From positions 558,001-622,000 of the forward strand of contig CANNCV010000002.1 of NCBI GenBank assembly GCA_947503245.1: a DNA stretch of 64,000 nucleotides. The letters run 5' to 3'. The DNA is from an uncultured Sphingomonadaceae bacterium. GTDB lineage: Bacteria > Pseudomonadota > Alphaproteobacteria > Sphingomonadales > Sphingomonadaceae. Shown piece by piece: positions 33,722 through 43,428 of this stretch (its first letter is position 1; every line of letters begins with the position of its first letter). The position numbers and the translations under genes were made by a program. The notes beneath the pieces were generated by a model. It made no database searches. It was not told where the DNA came from and saw only the letters and a list, made by a program, of their open reading frames with translations.

Positions 33722-36034
33722 ATGACGTTAAGAGCCCGACTGATATTGGAGTGGTTGGTCATTGCCTTGCTTGCAACGGCCATGGTTATTGCCCTGCAAT
33801 ATTATCGCAGTGTCGAACGCATGGATTTGTTGATCTATGATTTCGCCATGGAGTGGCAGGGCACAGAACCCTCTGGCGACATCATCATCGTCAAAATTGA
33901 CGAGGACAGTCTGCAGGAATTTGGTGGCTGGCCATGGACCCGCGATACTTATGTGCCGGTGCTGGATAATGTTAGCAAGGCTGGCGCAGCGGCCATTGCC
34001 TTGGATGTGCTGTTCACGGAAGATGCTGGCACGGCTGTGCAAAATCAGGCTTTAGCAGATGCGCTAAGCCGTAATGCGCGGACAATTTTGCCATTACAAT
34101 TGCAAGGCCCCGGATTAAATGGGCGGCTTTTTGACCAGTTACAACCGGTCGAACCCTTGGCCAGCGCAGCCAGCGCTTTAGGGCATGTCAATCTGGACGC
34201 CGATAGTGATACCGTCATCCGCAGGCTCAACCTGTGCATCAATGATGGCACTGAAAACATCCCCTATCTTATTGTAGAAACACTGGCCCGCAAAACTGGC
34301 AAAACGGCGCGCGAGCTGACAGGCGATGATTGCGAAAGACCGCGTGCCCTGCCCTTTATTCCGCAATCGGCCTTCAAAACCACATCATTTGCCCAAGTCG
34401 CAAATGGCCAAATACCGCCAGATTTTTTCAAGAACAAAATGGTGTTGATCGGTGCGACAGCGGCCGGTTTGGGCGATCAACATAGAACGCCAGCGGTTAA
34501 TGGCGCTCTGGCCCCAGGCATAGTCGTGATGGCAAATGCACTGGAGGCTCTGATTCAGCAAAATTTCATCACCGATATGCCCTTGGCAAATACCATCATA
34601 TTGTCGCTTATCCCGTTATGGATATTGCTGATCATCTTGTGGCGTGCCAGGCCCAGAACGGTGATTATTGTCGCTATTGCTTTGCTGTTTATCATCATCT
34701 TCACCAGCATAGCCTTGTTACAGCTGCAAATCTGGTTCCCGCCAACGGCCGCCTTGCTCAGCATAGCGCTGGTCTACCCCTTATGGGGCTGGCGCCGTTT
34801 GCAGGCCACCAGTGATTATATGGGGCGTGAACTGAACCGCATGGATGCCGGCGCCGTTCCCGTGCCGCCCATCGATAACCGCCGCGCACCCGCCGACATT
34901 GTCACTGAACAAGCGGAACGCTTGTCCATGGCGATCAGCAAATTGCGCGATATGCGGCGCTTTGTGACAGATACTTTAGAGCATTTGCCCGATCCCATGC
35001 TGGTTACAGACCAAGAAGGCGTTGTCGTCATGGGCAATCATGTTGCTGAGGAAATGCTGGGCGATATTGAAGAAAACATGGGGGTTAAAGATCTGCTGGC
35101 CGGTGTTGCGCGCAAGCAGGACTTTGCGGCGCTTACCCAATATCTGGCCATGGCCATGAACATAGAACCTGATAGCGAAGCAGCGCCAGACGCAGAATAT
35201 TGCATCTTTAAATCACGTAATGAGAGGCATTTCGCTGTACGCTGCGCGCCAATATTATCCGATCAAGACGAGATATTGGGCCATATCCTCTATTTTGCCG
35301 ACATAACCACTATCCGTCTGGCCAATCAGCAGCGTGAGGAAGTTTTGAAGCTTTTATCACATGATATGCGTGGCCCGCAGGCCGCAATATTGGCCCTTGT
35401 TGACCGCAGTGAGCGCGAGAAAGATCCGCTGACGCGTTCACCCGATATTGCCGAACGCATCCGCAAACAGGCGCGCCGCACCCTGTCACTGGCAGATAAC
35501 TTCGTCGATATGGCCCGCATGAAAGCGCAAAAATTCGAGCCTGAAGATATTTTGTTCGCTGATCTTGTTGCGGAAGCCGGAGAGGCTTTATGGCCGCAAT
35601 CGTCTGCGCGGTCGATAACGATCGCCATCAATGATGATAGCGAGACAGCCTTTATTGCCGGCGAACGCTCCAGCCTCTCTCGCGCCTTTATCAATCTCTT
35701 CGACAATGCCGTTAAATACAGCCCGGATGGCGGCAATATAACAGCAACCATCGATCAGATAGAGCTTGGCCGCGAGCGTATTATCCGCTGCACAATTGAC
35801 GATGAAGGCGACGGCATCAACAAGAATGTTCTGCCTCGATTATTCGGGGAATTTGCCAGCACTCATGATCAGGCCGACCATGGCCCTTCAGGTGTTGGGC
35901 TTGGCCTGCATTATGTAAAGACAGTAATTGAACGCCATGCCGGTGAAATCCATGCTGAAAACCGCAAAGAGGGCGGCGCACGTTTCATAACATTGTTACC
36001 TGCTCTTGATGATGAAGATATTGCGTTAGATTAG
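33722..36034 (+). CDS. CHASE2-PAS sensor histidine kinase
   Basis: A membrane kinase of 770 residues from ATG 33722 (a TTG at 33686 is also in frame). Order: one N-terminal membrane helix, the CHASE2 extracytoplasmic domain (IIIVKIDEDSLQEFGGWPWTR to KMVLIGATAAGLGDQH), three close membrane helices, a PAS domain (LPDPMLVTDQEGVVVMGN), then a kinase core. His547 in LLSHDMRGP is the phosphorylation site; NLFDNAVKYSPDGG, DDEGDGI and GVGLGLHYVK are the N, G1 and G2 boxes. CHASE2 domains are thought to sense extracellular signals and often sit beside FecR-type proteins, as here. It probably phosphorylates the regulator at 31607. Confidence 0.93.
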   Translation: MTLRARLILEWLVIALLATAMVIALQYYRSVERMDLLIYDFAMEWQGTEPSGDIIIVKIDEDSLQEFGGWPWTRDTYVPVLDNVSKAGAAAIALDVLFTEDAGTAVQNQALADALSRNARTILPLQLQGPGLNGRLFDQLQPVEPLASAASALGHVNLDADSDTVIRRLNLCINDGTENIPYLIVETLARKTGKTARELTGDDCERPRALPFIPQSAFKTTSFAQVANGQIPPDFFKNKMVLIGATAAGLGDQHRTPAVNGALAPGIVVMANALEALIQQNFITDMPLANTIILSLIPLWILLIILWRARPRTVIIVAIALLFIIIFTSIALLQLQIWFPPTAALLSIALVYPLWGWRRLQATSDYMGRELNRMDAGAVPVPPIDNRRAPADIVTEQAERLSMAISKLRDMRRFVTDTLEHLPDPMLVTDQEGVVVMGNHVAEEMLGDIEENMGVKDLLAGVARKQDFAALTQYLAMAMNIEPDSEAAPDAEYCIFKSRNERHFAVRCAPILSDQDEILGHILYFADITTIRLANQQREEVLKLLSHDMRGPQAAILALVDRSEREKDPLTRSPDIAERIRKQARRTLSLADNFVDMARMKAQKFEPEDILFADLVAEAGEALWPQSSARSITIAINDDSETAFIAGERSSLSRAFINLFDNAVKYSPDGGNITATIDQIELGRERIIRCTIDDEGDGINKNVLPRLFGEFASTHDQADHGPSGVGLGLHYVKTVIERHAGEIHAENRKEGGARFITLLPALDDEDIALD

Positions 36035-36048
36035 ACTGCAAAAGCTGA

Positions 36049-36612
36049 CTATTCACGCCCTTCGCGTTCTTGCACTTTATTGGTGCCAGGATTATCCAAC
36101 CCAGATAAGGCCGCATTGACAAGATAAGGCAGCGTTTCCTCCAACCCTGCCTTGCAATGATATTCAGCAGCATTACCGCGAAACACCCGTGCGCCATCAG
36201 AAAGGCGAACCAGCGCTATGTTAAGCCGCTGCTCCACATCATCACATGACTGCAAAGGTTTGTTTTTCTTAGGTGCGCTGATGACTTTGCTCTGATTATT
36301 GTCCGTCGACTTTGCGGTTATACCAATGGTTGCGGGACGTTCAGACAAAGATATACTGAGCGCATAATTGGCATTATCATTATCCTGATTCCATCCACGC
36401 TCATTAAGGCCAGAAATAATCATGGTTTGGGCGCGTTGCTCAATCGATGAGCTTTCTCCAGGGGCGTTCAACAGCATGAAGCGCGCCTCTTGCTGAGCAG
36501 GAACCCTGCCCTCGCTAGCTATTCGTGTCGCAATTGGTCCAGAGCAACCGGACATCAGAATGGCACCAGCTGAAACAGCAAAAGACAATTTAACAGCATA
36601 AGTCCTAAGCAT
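36049..36612 (-). CDS. Lipoprotein of unknown function, coupled to the aroG operon
   Basis: The N-terminus MLRTYAVKLS leads a signal that ends LMSGC, so a lipoprotein of about 187 residues is predicted. The mature part has GLNERGWNQDNDNANYALSISLSERP, which resembles proteins with DUF4136-like folds, and two cysteines (QSCDD, YHCKAG) that could pair. No function is known. GGAG before ATG 36612 favours this start, but ATG 36624 shares its A with the stop of the upstream small gene (TGATG), so coupled initiation there is also possible. Last gene of a minus-strand group with aroG. Confidence 0.72.
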   Translation of the reverse strand: MLRTYAVKLSFAVSAGAILMSGCSGPIATRIASEGRVPAQQEARFMLLNAPGESSSIEQRAQTMIISGLNERGWNQDNDNANYALSISLSERPATIGITAKSTDNNQSKVISAPKKNKPLQSCDDVEQRLNIALVRLSDGARVFRGNAAEYHCKAGLEETLPYLVNAALSGLDNPGTNKVQEREGRE

Positions 36613-36623
36613 AAAAAGCTCCA

Positions 36624-36800
36624 TCACCCGTTGCGCGTTAAGACAAAATATATCACGTAAAGCCAACTAAAAAAGCCGTGAATGATAGCCCATAATATGG
36701 ATTTGTGAGCCGTATAGCTAATCACAATAGCAAGCGCACTGCCAAAAGAGAGGCCGGTTTTGACAAACTCTCTTTGGACAATGACTCGGCGATCAGACAT
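36624..36800 (-). CDS. 58-residue membrane protein coupled to aroG
   Basis: This small gene encodes [16 protein letters not shown], then two hydrophobic segments (about residues 17-30 and 34-54), ending FVLTRNG. Its ATG shares a base with the aroG stop (TAATG), and its stop overlaps the next possible ATG (TGATG). This tight coupling, plus a sensible basic N-terminus before two membrane helices, supports it as a real gene. I have the impression that similar short proteins occur behind DAHP synthase in other sphingomonads but cannot verify it. The function is unknown. Confidence 0.75.
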   Translation of the reverse strand: MSDRRVIVQREFVKTGLSFGSALAIVISYTAHKSILWAIIHGFFSWLYVIYFVLTRNG

Positions 36801-38170
36801 TAGGCGGCTTTCTCCACACGCTCTGGTAATTCCGCCGTCAGCATCTCTGCCAATGTGAACGCCAATTCCAGCGACTGCGCTGCATTAAGCCGCGGATCGC
36901 AATGCGTGTGATAACGATCAGCCAAGGATGCATCAGTGACGGCAATGCCGCCACCAGTACATTCGGTAACGTCTTTGCCCGTCATCTCAATATGGATGCC
37001 GCCAGCATTGGTACCCTCTGCACGATGAACTGCAAAAAAGCCTGCAACTTCCTGCATAATTCGCTCAAACGGACGCGTTTTGAACCCGCTCTCGGCCTTG
37101 ATAACATTGCCGTGCATCGGGTCACAGGACCAGACAACGGGATGGCCTTCCGCCTTCACGGCGCGCACCAATTTGGGCAAGCCAGCCTCAACCTTGTCAT
37201 GACCAAAACGCGAGATCAGCGTTATACGGCCAGGTTCACGCGCTGGATTGAGATCATCCAATATCTTCAACAAAACATCAGGCTCAAGGCTTGGGCCGCA
37301 TTTGATGCCGATAGGATTTTCAATACCACGCATAAATTCAACATGGGCTGAACCATCAAAACGTGTGCGATCCCCTATCCAAAGGAAATGCGCCGACGTG
37401 TCGTACCAGCCACCGGTCAGTGAATCCTGCCGTGTCATGGCTTGCTCATAGCGCAGCAACAACGCTTCATGGCTGGTGTAGAACTGCGTGGCCTTTAACT
37501 GGGGTACAGTATCAGGGTTGATGCCGCATGCTTCCATAAAGGCCAATGCTTCGCCAATACGCTCACCCATCTCATTATATTTTTTCGCCCACGCGCTGCG
37601 CTGAACAAAATCAAGGGTCCAGCCATGCACACGTTGCAAATTGGCATAACCACCGCTGGCAAAGGCGCGCAGCAGGTTCAATGTTGCCGCAGACTGGCTA
37701 TATGCGCGCAGCATTCTTTCAGGATCAGGCTCACGAGCAGCGGCATCAAATTCGATGCCATTGATAATATCACCGCGATAGCTGGGCAGCTCAATATCGC
37801 CCTGCTTCTCAACCTCAGAAGAGCGGGGTTTTGCAAATTGGCCCGCCATACGGCCAATCTTGACCACCGGACGCTTTGACCCGAAAGTCAGCACAACCGC
37901 CATTTGCAAAATAACACGGAAAGTATCGCGAATATTATTAGGGTGGAATTCGGCGAAACTTTCCGCACAATCACCGCCTTGCAACAAAAAGGCTTCTCCA
38001 GCGGCAACACGCGCCAGATCCTTTTTCAAATCGCGTGCTTCCTCAGCAAAAACCAATGGCGGATAATTTGTCAGTGACTGCTCCGTGCGCAAAAGCGATG
38101 CTTCGTCACGATAGTCCGGCATATGCCGCGCTTCGAACCCACGCCAGCTATCCGGTTGCCAATTGGTCAC
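36800..38170 (-). CDS. Class II 3-deoxy-7-phosphoheptulonate synthase
   Basis: This enzyme opens the shikimate pathway by joining phosphoenolpyruvate and erythrose 4-phosphate. The 456-residue class II (plant-like) type is shown by the N-terminal [50 protein letters not shown]-like [10 protein letters not shown], and [16 protein letters not shown] and GGIHIEMTG carry metal ligands. The start is a GTG at 38170 with AAAGGAT upstream. Two stop-start-coupled genes follow. A direct repeat at 38287-38320 lies in its upstream region. Confidence 0.96.
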   Translation of the reverse strand: MTNWQPDSWRGFEARHMPDYRDEASLLRTEQSLTNYPPLVFAEEARDLKKDLARVAAGEAFLLQGGDCAESFAEFHPNNIRDTFRVILQMAVVLTFGSKRPVVKIGRMAGQFAKPRSSEVEKQGDIELPSYRGDIINGIEFDAAAREPDPERMLRAYSQSAATLNLLRAFASGGYANLQRVHGWTLDFVQRSAWAKKYNEMGERIGEALAFMEACGINPDTVPQLKATQFYTSHEALLLRYEQAMTRQDSLTGGWYDTSAHFLWIGDRTRFDGSAHVEFMRGIENPIGIKCGPSLEPDVLLKILDDLNPAREPGRITLISRFGHDKVEAGLPKLVRAVKAEGHPVVWSCDPMHGNVIKAESGFKTRPFERIMQEVAGFFAVHRAEGTNAGGIHIEMTGKDVTECTGGGIAVTDASLADRYHTHCDPRLNAAQSLELAFTLAEMLTAELPERVEKAA

Positions 38171-38286
38171 GTCTTCTATCCTTTATCATAATATGCCGGG
38201 TGTTTTCGGCATGTCTACATTTCAACAGGCATATTTAGTGCATTCGCACACAAATAGCTACATGCATGTTGCGAACGATATATTGA

Positions 38287-38320
38287 GCCGGTTACAAATA
38301 ATATTGTGCCAGTTACAAAT
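38287..38320. promoter_or_regulatory. Direct repeat upstream of class II aroG
   Basis: GCCGGTTACAAAT (38287-38299) and GCCAGTTACAAAT (38308-38320) differ at one base and are 21 bases apart, about two helical turns. They lie 117 bases before the aroG start in an otherwise empty gap. This is a plausible pair of activator or repressor sites. Confidence 0.4.
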
Positions 38321-38354
38321 CCCTATCGGGAGCAAGGCGCAATATTATAGCCTA

Positions 38355-41240
38355 TCAATCATCGCCGCTTGCTTCTGGCAGAATATGCCAACGCAGCACC
38401 CGGTCTGTTGCTAGATATTTTTGCGCAAGCAATTGCACTTCTGCAGGGGTTATGCGGGTATAGTCGCCCAGCAAAGTGCGAATGGCATCTATCCGTCGCG
38501 AGTCCTGTGTGGCGCCTTCAAGCTGCCATATCCAGAAGGTATTGCCTGTTGCAGCACGGCGGATTTGCTCACCCAATGGAACCACAGCGCGGTTCAATTC
38601 ATCGGCCGTAACGGGGTTTGCAATCAAATCCTTCGCAATATCGCGGGCAGTTTGTTCGAAGACAGGCACTGCAGAGGGTGCAAGCTGGCTAATCGCGCCA
38701 ATATAACCGCCCGATGAATAACCCTTTGGCCAGGAGCTATAGACTTGCGGCGCATAACTTGCGCCTTCCTTGGCCCGCAATTGCTCAAACAGGCGATTGT
38801 TAAAGACCGTCGCCAAAATTTCCAATCTTCGCGATTCACGAATATCCGCGAAACCGCCTGATGTTGGCCATGCTATCAATGCTGCGGCTTGACCCGCATC
38901 ACCGCGATGGCGCGATACAATAGCAGCGTCATTTGGTGCCAGTACCGGTACGCCCAAAGCTCCGCCATTGGTCGCAATTTTGGCTGGCTTACGCGCAGGC
39001 ATCGCACCCACAGTCTCCGCCAGATATTGTATGGCAGTCTCTTGATCAAAATCACCAAAAAGCAGGACTTCAATCGGTCCTTCTTTCAGCAAAGGCTCCC
39101 ATGTCTCGCGGAAACTTTTGGCATTAAGTTTATCTAGCTCCTGCGGGTCAGGGGTTTTGTAACGTGGATCACGGCCCCGCAATAACCAGCCCAGATCACG
39201 ATCAATCAAGCTTGATGGAGCGCTGGTATAGCTTTGATAACTCAATTTGGAACCGGCTTTGGTCCGCACTACTGGGGCAGGATCCCAGCCCGGCTCAATC
39301 AGCTTCGCCACAAACAGACGCAATTGATCTTTCAAGTCTTCGGATCGTGTGTCTGCACTGAACTCAAAAGCGTCATCTTTAATGCTAAAACCAAAACCGA
39401 TACGCCGTCCAGTGGTCAATCGATCCAGATCTTCTTGCCGCAAATCCGCAATGCCGCTGCTAATCAGTGCAGATTCGCCTGCCCATAATAGACTGGATTT
39501 GTCATTGGCCTGTGTCTGATAACCACCGCCAAAGCGCAGCCTGAGCGTAATTTTGTTCACCTCTGCATCATTGGGATAGAGCAAGGCTCTGGCGCCATTT
39601 TCAAATGTGACAATTTGCATGCCAAGCAGACCAATATCTTCAATGCCGGCCACTGTGCCGGGCTTACCCGGCGCTGGTAGATCGTCAAAAGTCACATTAG
39701 CGCGGCGTTTGCTGGCACCGGCATCACGGATTTTCGCCGTCAAAGCGCTGGCAAGCTCTGTCGGACTAACCGCACCTTCTTCTGGTGCTATCAGCAAAGC
39801 GCGTGTTGCCGTTCCCGTGAACAATGCATCGACCCGTTTGCGCAAAAATTCCGGGGTCAATTTGGTTTTCATGCTGTTGAAAACATCCAATGCCACTTGC
39901 GGCGCTGCTGATGCTTCACGAATGTCGACGGCATTGACGATATTATCGGCCTGCTGTGTCGCAGCCTCTGTTTCATAAGTATCGACACCAATTTTCAGCG
40001 CCGAATCAAATTCCGACACCTCGCGTGCGATATCCTCCTCTGAAAACGGAGTTTTGCGCGCATTATCAATTACAGCACGCACATCATTTAATGCAGCGCG
40101 CCAATCCTCACCAATGGGCACGATGGAAATAAAGGTACTATCAATCGACCGACTGACATCATCCTGACTAACCGATGCCTGCAAATAACTGCCACCGCCG
40201 CGCGCTCTGCGTTCCAATTCACGATTGATAATCTGCAATGCCAGCAAGTCCGCCAGCAATCCTTCATTATATTCAATGGTATCATTAACATAATTCCACG
40301 GGCGAATGACCGCTTGATTGATGATGAAAGGCAATGTCGGCTCTACCAGCACATCAGCTGTCGGCTTACCTGCCGATGGTTTGCCAAAATCAGGATGTTC
40401 TGGTGTTTTGCCTGCGACTTTCCAGTCGTCAAAATATTTGGTCAGCAATTGCTCAAACACCGCTGGGTCAGCATCACCAGCAATAACGATGACCGTATTT
40501 TCAGGACGATACCAGCGTGAATGGAAAGCCCTTACGGCCTCTGGTGTTGCACCATTTAGTGTTTCGACCGTACCGATAGGCGAGCGGTCTGCATAGCGCT
40601 GGCCAGCAAAGAATAATCGCCGCGTTGCATCGGCGATGCGCGCCTGAGTTCCAGAGCGTTCGCGCAATTCTGCCAGCACCACAGGGCGTTCTGCATTCAA
40701 CCCTTCTGCGCTCAATGAAGGCTCACGGATCATGCCGGACAATATTTGCATACTCTCATCAAGCGTCTCAGCGCTCGCACTGGGAATATCCAGCTTGTAA
40801 ACCGTATGCGTTGCAGATGTTTCGGCATTGCTATCACTGCCAAAAGTGATGCCAAAACGCTGCCATATGCGTATTGCCTCACCATCGGGAACATATTTTG
40901 AACCACGGAAGGTGAGATGCTCTAGTAAATGGGCAAAACCGCGCTCTTTATCTGTTTCCATCAAAGAACCAGCATCGACGCGGATACGGATAGTCACCTG
41001 TCCCGGCGGCACACCATTTTTGCGCACGGCATAGCGTACGCCGTTTTTCAACTCGCCAAAAGTCCAAGCCGGATCAACTGGGATATCACTGTTCTGATAC
41101 AGCCAAGGTAGCTGTTCATTATCCACATCCTCTGGCGGCGGCAGCGGGTTTTCACGCTGAGCAGAAGCCGGAATAGTCGTAAAAAGCGCTGCAATTGCCA
41201 GCGATACAGAAATGGCTTTCGCCCAGTGGAATAATGTCAT
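38355..41240 (-). CDS. Secreted M16-family zinc metallopeptidase
   Basis: A 961-residue pitrilysin-type peptidase with a signal peptide (about residue 28, PASA-QR). The inverted zinc motif HLLEH spans residues 104-108, and the third ligand, Glu184, lies 76 residues after His108 in NAERPVVLAE, exactly as in the family. Four M16 half-domains are expected over this length; the second and fourth lack metal ligands and shape the chamber. It probably degrades peptides in the periplasm. The start is ATG 41240; a TTG at 41288 extends the frame but spoils the signal peptide. No obvious ribosome-binding site. Confidence 0.93.
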   Translation of the reverse strand: MTLFHWAKAISVSLAIAALFTTIPASAQRENPLPPPEDVDNEQLPWLYQNSDIPVDPAWTFGELKNGVRYAVRKNGVPPGQVTIRIRVDAGSLMETDKERGFAHLLEHLTFRGSKYVPDGEAIRIWQRFGITFGSDSNAETSATHTVYKLDIPSASAETLDESMQILSGMIREPSLSAEGLNAERPVVLAELRERSGTQARIADATRRLFFAGQRYADRSPIGTVETLNGATPEAVRAFHSRWYRPENTVIVIAGDADPAVFEQLLTKYFDDWKVAGKTPEHPDFGKPSAGKPTADVLVEPTLPFIINQAVIRPWNYVNDTIEYNEGLLADLLALQIINRELERRARGGGSYLQASVSQDDVSRSIDSTFISIVPIGEDWRAALNDVRAVIDNARKTPFSEEDIAREVSEFDSALKIGVDTYETEAATQQADNIVNAVDIREASAAPQVALDVFNSMKTKLTPEFLRKRVDALFTGTATRALLIAPEEGAVSPTELASALTAKIRDAGASKRRANVTFDDLPAPGKPGTVAGIEDIGLLGMQIVTFENGARALLYPNDAEVNKITLRLRFGGGYQTQANDKSSLLWAGESALISSGIADLRQEDLDRLTTGRRIGFGFSIKDDAFEFSADTRSEDLKDQLRLFVAKLIEPGWDPAPVVRTKAGSKLSYQSYTSAPSSLIDRDLGWLLRGRDPRYKTPDPQELDKLNAKSFRETWEPLLKEGPIEVLLFGDFDQETAIQYLAETVGAMPARKPAKIATNGGALGVPVLAPNDAAIVSRHRGDAGQAAALIAWPTSGGFADIRESRRLEILATVFNNRLFEQLRAKEGASYAPQVYSSWPKGYSSGGYIGAISQLAPSAVPVFEQTARDIAKDLIANPVTADELNRAVVPLGEQIRRAATGNTFWIWQLEGATQDSRRIDAIRTLLGDYTRITPAEVQLLAQKYLATDRVLRWHILPEASGDD

Positions 41241-41422
41241 GGCTAAACTATATGCAGCCCGTTCCTTGCTGGCCAGTGAATAATGCAAGCGAATTTCGCA
41301 GTTTAGGCAATTTTCTCAAGCTTTAGGTGCAATTCGTCCAATATCACGGCCGGCGCGAAAAAGCTTCGCCTCCTAATGGTCTTGTGCTTGAACTATGAGG
41401 CAAAATATACCACATGCTGTTC

Positions 41423-41998
41423 ATGTTTATAGAAACCGAAAAAACACCCAACCCAGCCACTCGCAAATTCTCACCCGGTCGCGCCATCATGCCCAATGGT
41501 ACGCGCGACTTTGCTACGCCAGAAGATGCTGAAGCTTCACCATTGGCAGAGGCATTATTTAATCTGGGTGACGTAACCGGCGTTTTCTTTGGCTCCGATT
41601 TTATTTCGGTAACCGCTGCTCCGGGCGTCGACTGGACGTTTCTCCAACCCGATGTCCTGTCAGTATTGCTCGATCATTTCTCAGCTGAAATGCCGCTCTT
41701 CCATGGTGGCAGTGCGGCAGAAATTGCCGTTCCTGCCGAAGACGATGCATTTCCTGAGAACCCAGAAGACGCCGACATTGTCGCGCAAATACGTGAGTTG
41801 ATTGACACAAGAGTGCGGCCAGCAGTTGCAAGCGATGGCGGCGATATTGTGTATCGCGGCTTTGATAAAGGCATCGTCTTTTTGTCGATGCAGGGTGCAT
41901 GCGCAGGCTGTCCTTCATCATCTGCGACATTGAAGCACGGCATTGAATCCCTCCTCAAACATTATGTGCCGGAAGTGAGCGAAGTACGCGCTGCATGA
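41423..41998 (+). CDS. NifU/Nfu-family iron-sulfur scaffold protein
   Basis: The N-terminal Nfu_N domain begins FIETEKTPNPATRKFSPGR and the C-terminal NifU domain ends around GACAGCPSSSATLKHGIESLL, where the CxxC binds a transferable 4Fe-4S cluster. It carries clusters to client enzymes; MiaB, a radical SAM enzyme, is encoded later in this region. The start at 41423 gives the standard MFIETE opening; ATG 41414 adds three residues. Length is about 191 residues. Confidence 0.95.
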   Translation: MFIETEKTPNPATRKFSPGRAIMPNGTRDFATPEDAEASPLAEALFNLGDVTGVFFGSDFISVTAAPGVDWTFLQPDVLSVLLDHFSAEMPLFHGGSAAEIAVPAEDDAFPENPEDADIVAQIRELIDTRVRPAVASDGGDIVYRGFDKGIVFLSMQGACAGCPSSSATLKHGIESLLKHYVPEVSEVRAA

Positions 41999-42132
41999 CA
42001 AGCCGTCCGCGTGCAGAAAGCGCCCCGCTTGATGCAACCGGCGGCAGTAACCAAGGATGATATGATTCTGACCAGTATCTTGGATGTCTGGTCCATGCGA
42101 TTATCCGGCAAGCCCATAAGGAAGCAACTCAC

Positions 42133-42726
42133 ATGAAAAAACCCTTATCAGAAACTGCATTGGATCAACTGTTTCGCGATGCGCGAACCTATAATGGCTA
42201 TCTCGATACGCCGGTTAGTGATGAACAGCTAACTGCCATATGGGATTTGATGAAAATGGGCCCTACTTCGGCGAATATGCTCCCGGCACGATTGATCTGG
42301 TGCACCAGTGACGCGGCCAAAAAGCGTTTGGCAGCGCATGCCATGGATAGCAATGCGGACAAGATTATCGCCGCGCCAGTGTCCGTTATCATCGCTATGG
42401 ATTATGAGTTTCACGAACATCTGCCAGAGCTTTTCCCGCATACAGATGCGAAAAGCTGGTTCGAAGGAGACTTGGAAGGCCGCAAAACCGGAGCCATGCG
42501 CAACAGTTCATTACAAGGTGCCTATTTCATCATGGCGGCACGCGCCCTCGGCCTTGATACCGGCCCAATGTCCGGTTTTAATAATGATACGCTGGACAAA
42601 GATTTTTTTGCCGATACGCCCAATATCAAGTCTAACTTTATCTCTACGCTGGGTTATGGCGATGACAGCACAATTTTTGAGCGTAGTCCCCGTCCTGATT
42701 TTGCACGTTTCAACACAATATTGTAA
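42133..42726 (+). CDS. Nitroreductase-family protein (malonic semialdehyde reductase/RutE-like)
   Basis: This 197-residue FMN flavoprotein family member has LFRDARTYNGYLDTPVSDEQL, then MGPTSANMLPARLIW for FMN contact, and SLQGAYFIMAARALGLDTGPMSGFN. These match the RutE/HadB-type subgroup, which reduces malonic semialdehyde or similar aldehydes and enones. No rut pyrimidine genes are nearby, so the physiological substrate is open. AAGGAAG precedes the ATG. Confidence 0.9.
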   Translation: MKKPLSETALDQLFRDARTYNGYLDTPVSDEQLTAIWDLMKMGPTSANMLPARLIWCTSDAAKKRLAAHAMDSNADKIIAAPVSVIIAMDYEFHEHLPELFPHTDAKSWFEGDLEGRKTGAMRNSSLQGAYFIMAARALGLDTGPMSGFNNDTLDKDFFADTPNIKSNFISTLGYGDDSTIFERSPRPDFARFNTIL

Positions 42727-42765
42727 CGCCCAAACACCGCAACAGCACCCAGCCAAGGATATAAT

Positions 42766-43428
42766 GTGTCGCGACTATTGGTAATCGATACAGCAACACA
42801 GGCCTGTTCAGTTGCGCTCTTTGATGATGGGCGGGCTATTGGCGGCAATTTTCGGCAATTGGGCCGCGGCCATGCTGAACATCTGGTGGGCATGATTGCC
42901 GCATTGCCTGACAAGGGTAAGGCAGAACATATCTTCATCAATTGTGGCCCGGGAAGCTTTACCGGTATCAGGGTCGGACTTGCTGCAGCCAAGGCGCTGG
43001 CTCTGGCATGGCAAGCAGATATATCAGGTTATAACGGCTTACAGCTTAGTGCTGTGATGGCTTTGGCAAGACTGGATAATTCTGAGACCAATATCTTCAT
43101 TGCCAATAGCGCAGGGCATGGTGAATTGTTCGGGCAATTGTTTAACCCCAGCGCACAGCCCTTATCAAATCTGCTCACCCTGCCCCCTGGAGACATGATA
43201 CGCGCAATAGATACGCACATAGTGGCGGGTACGGGTTTGGATCTGTTACCGGAAGGTGAAAATAGCATGGTGATTTACCCGGATGCGCAGAGCTTTCCCG
43301 CACATTCGCTGGGCAGTATAAACGCACTGGCTGCTGCACCTGTATATGGCCGCGCACCAGATGCCGTAGCTGCGGCAAAGTCCACACCCATGTCTGGCAC
43401 CGGCATGTCTGGCACCGGGTCTGGATAA
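42766..43428 (+). CDS. tsaB: tRNA threonylcarbamoyladenosine biosynthesis protein TsaB
   Basis: TsaB is the partner of TsaD in making t6A37 in tRNAs that read ANN codons. LLVIDTATQACSVALFDDG and INCGPGSFTGIRVGLAAAKAL are the ASKHA-fold signatures. The start is a GTG fixed by AAGGA seven bases upstream. The last 11 residues include a duplicated MSGTG encoded by a 15-base tandem repeat (43390-43419). rimI starts directly after the stop (TAA-ATG), a common pairing. Confidence 0.95.
   Translation: MSRLLVIDTATQACSVALFDDGRAIGGNFRQLGRGHAEHLVGMIAALPDKGKAEHIFINCGPGSFTGIRVGLAAAKALALAWQADISGYNGLQLSAVMALARLDNSETNIFIANSAGHGELFGQLFNPSAQPLSNLLTLPPGDMIRAIDTHIVAGTGLDLLPEGENSMVIYPDAQSFPAHSLGSINALAAAPVYGRAPDAVAAAKSTPMSGTGMSGTGSG
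43390..43419 (+). repeat. 15-bp tandem repeat in the 3' end of tsaB
   Basis: ATGTCTGGCACCGGC (43390-43404) is followed by ATGTCTGGCACCGGG (43405-43419). The copies differ in one base and keep the frame, adding MSGTG twice to the protein. The repeat ends 9 bases before the rimI start. Confidence 0.9.
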
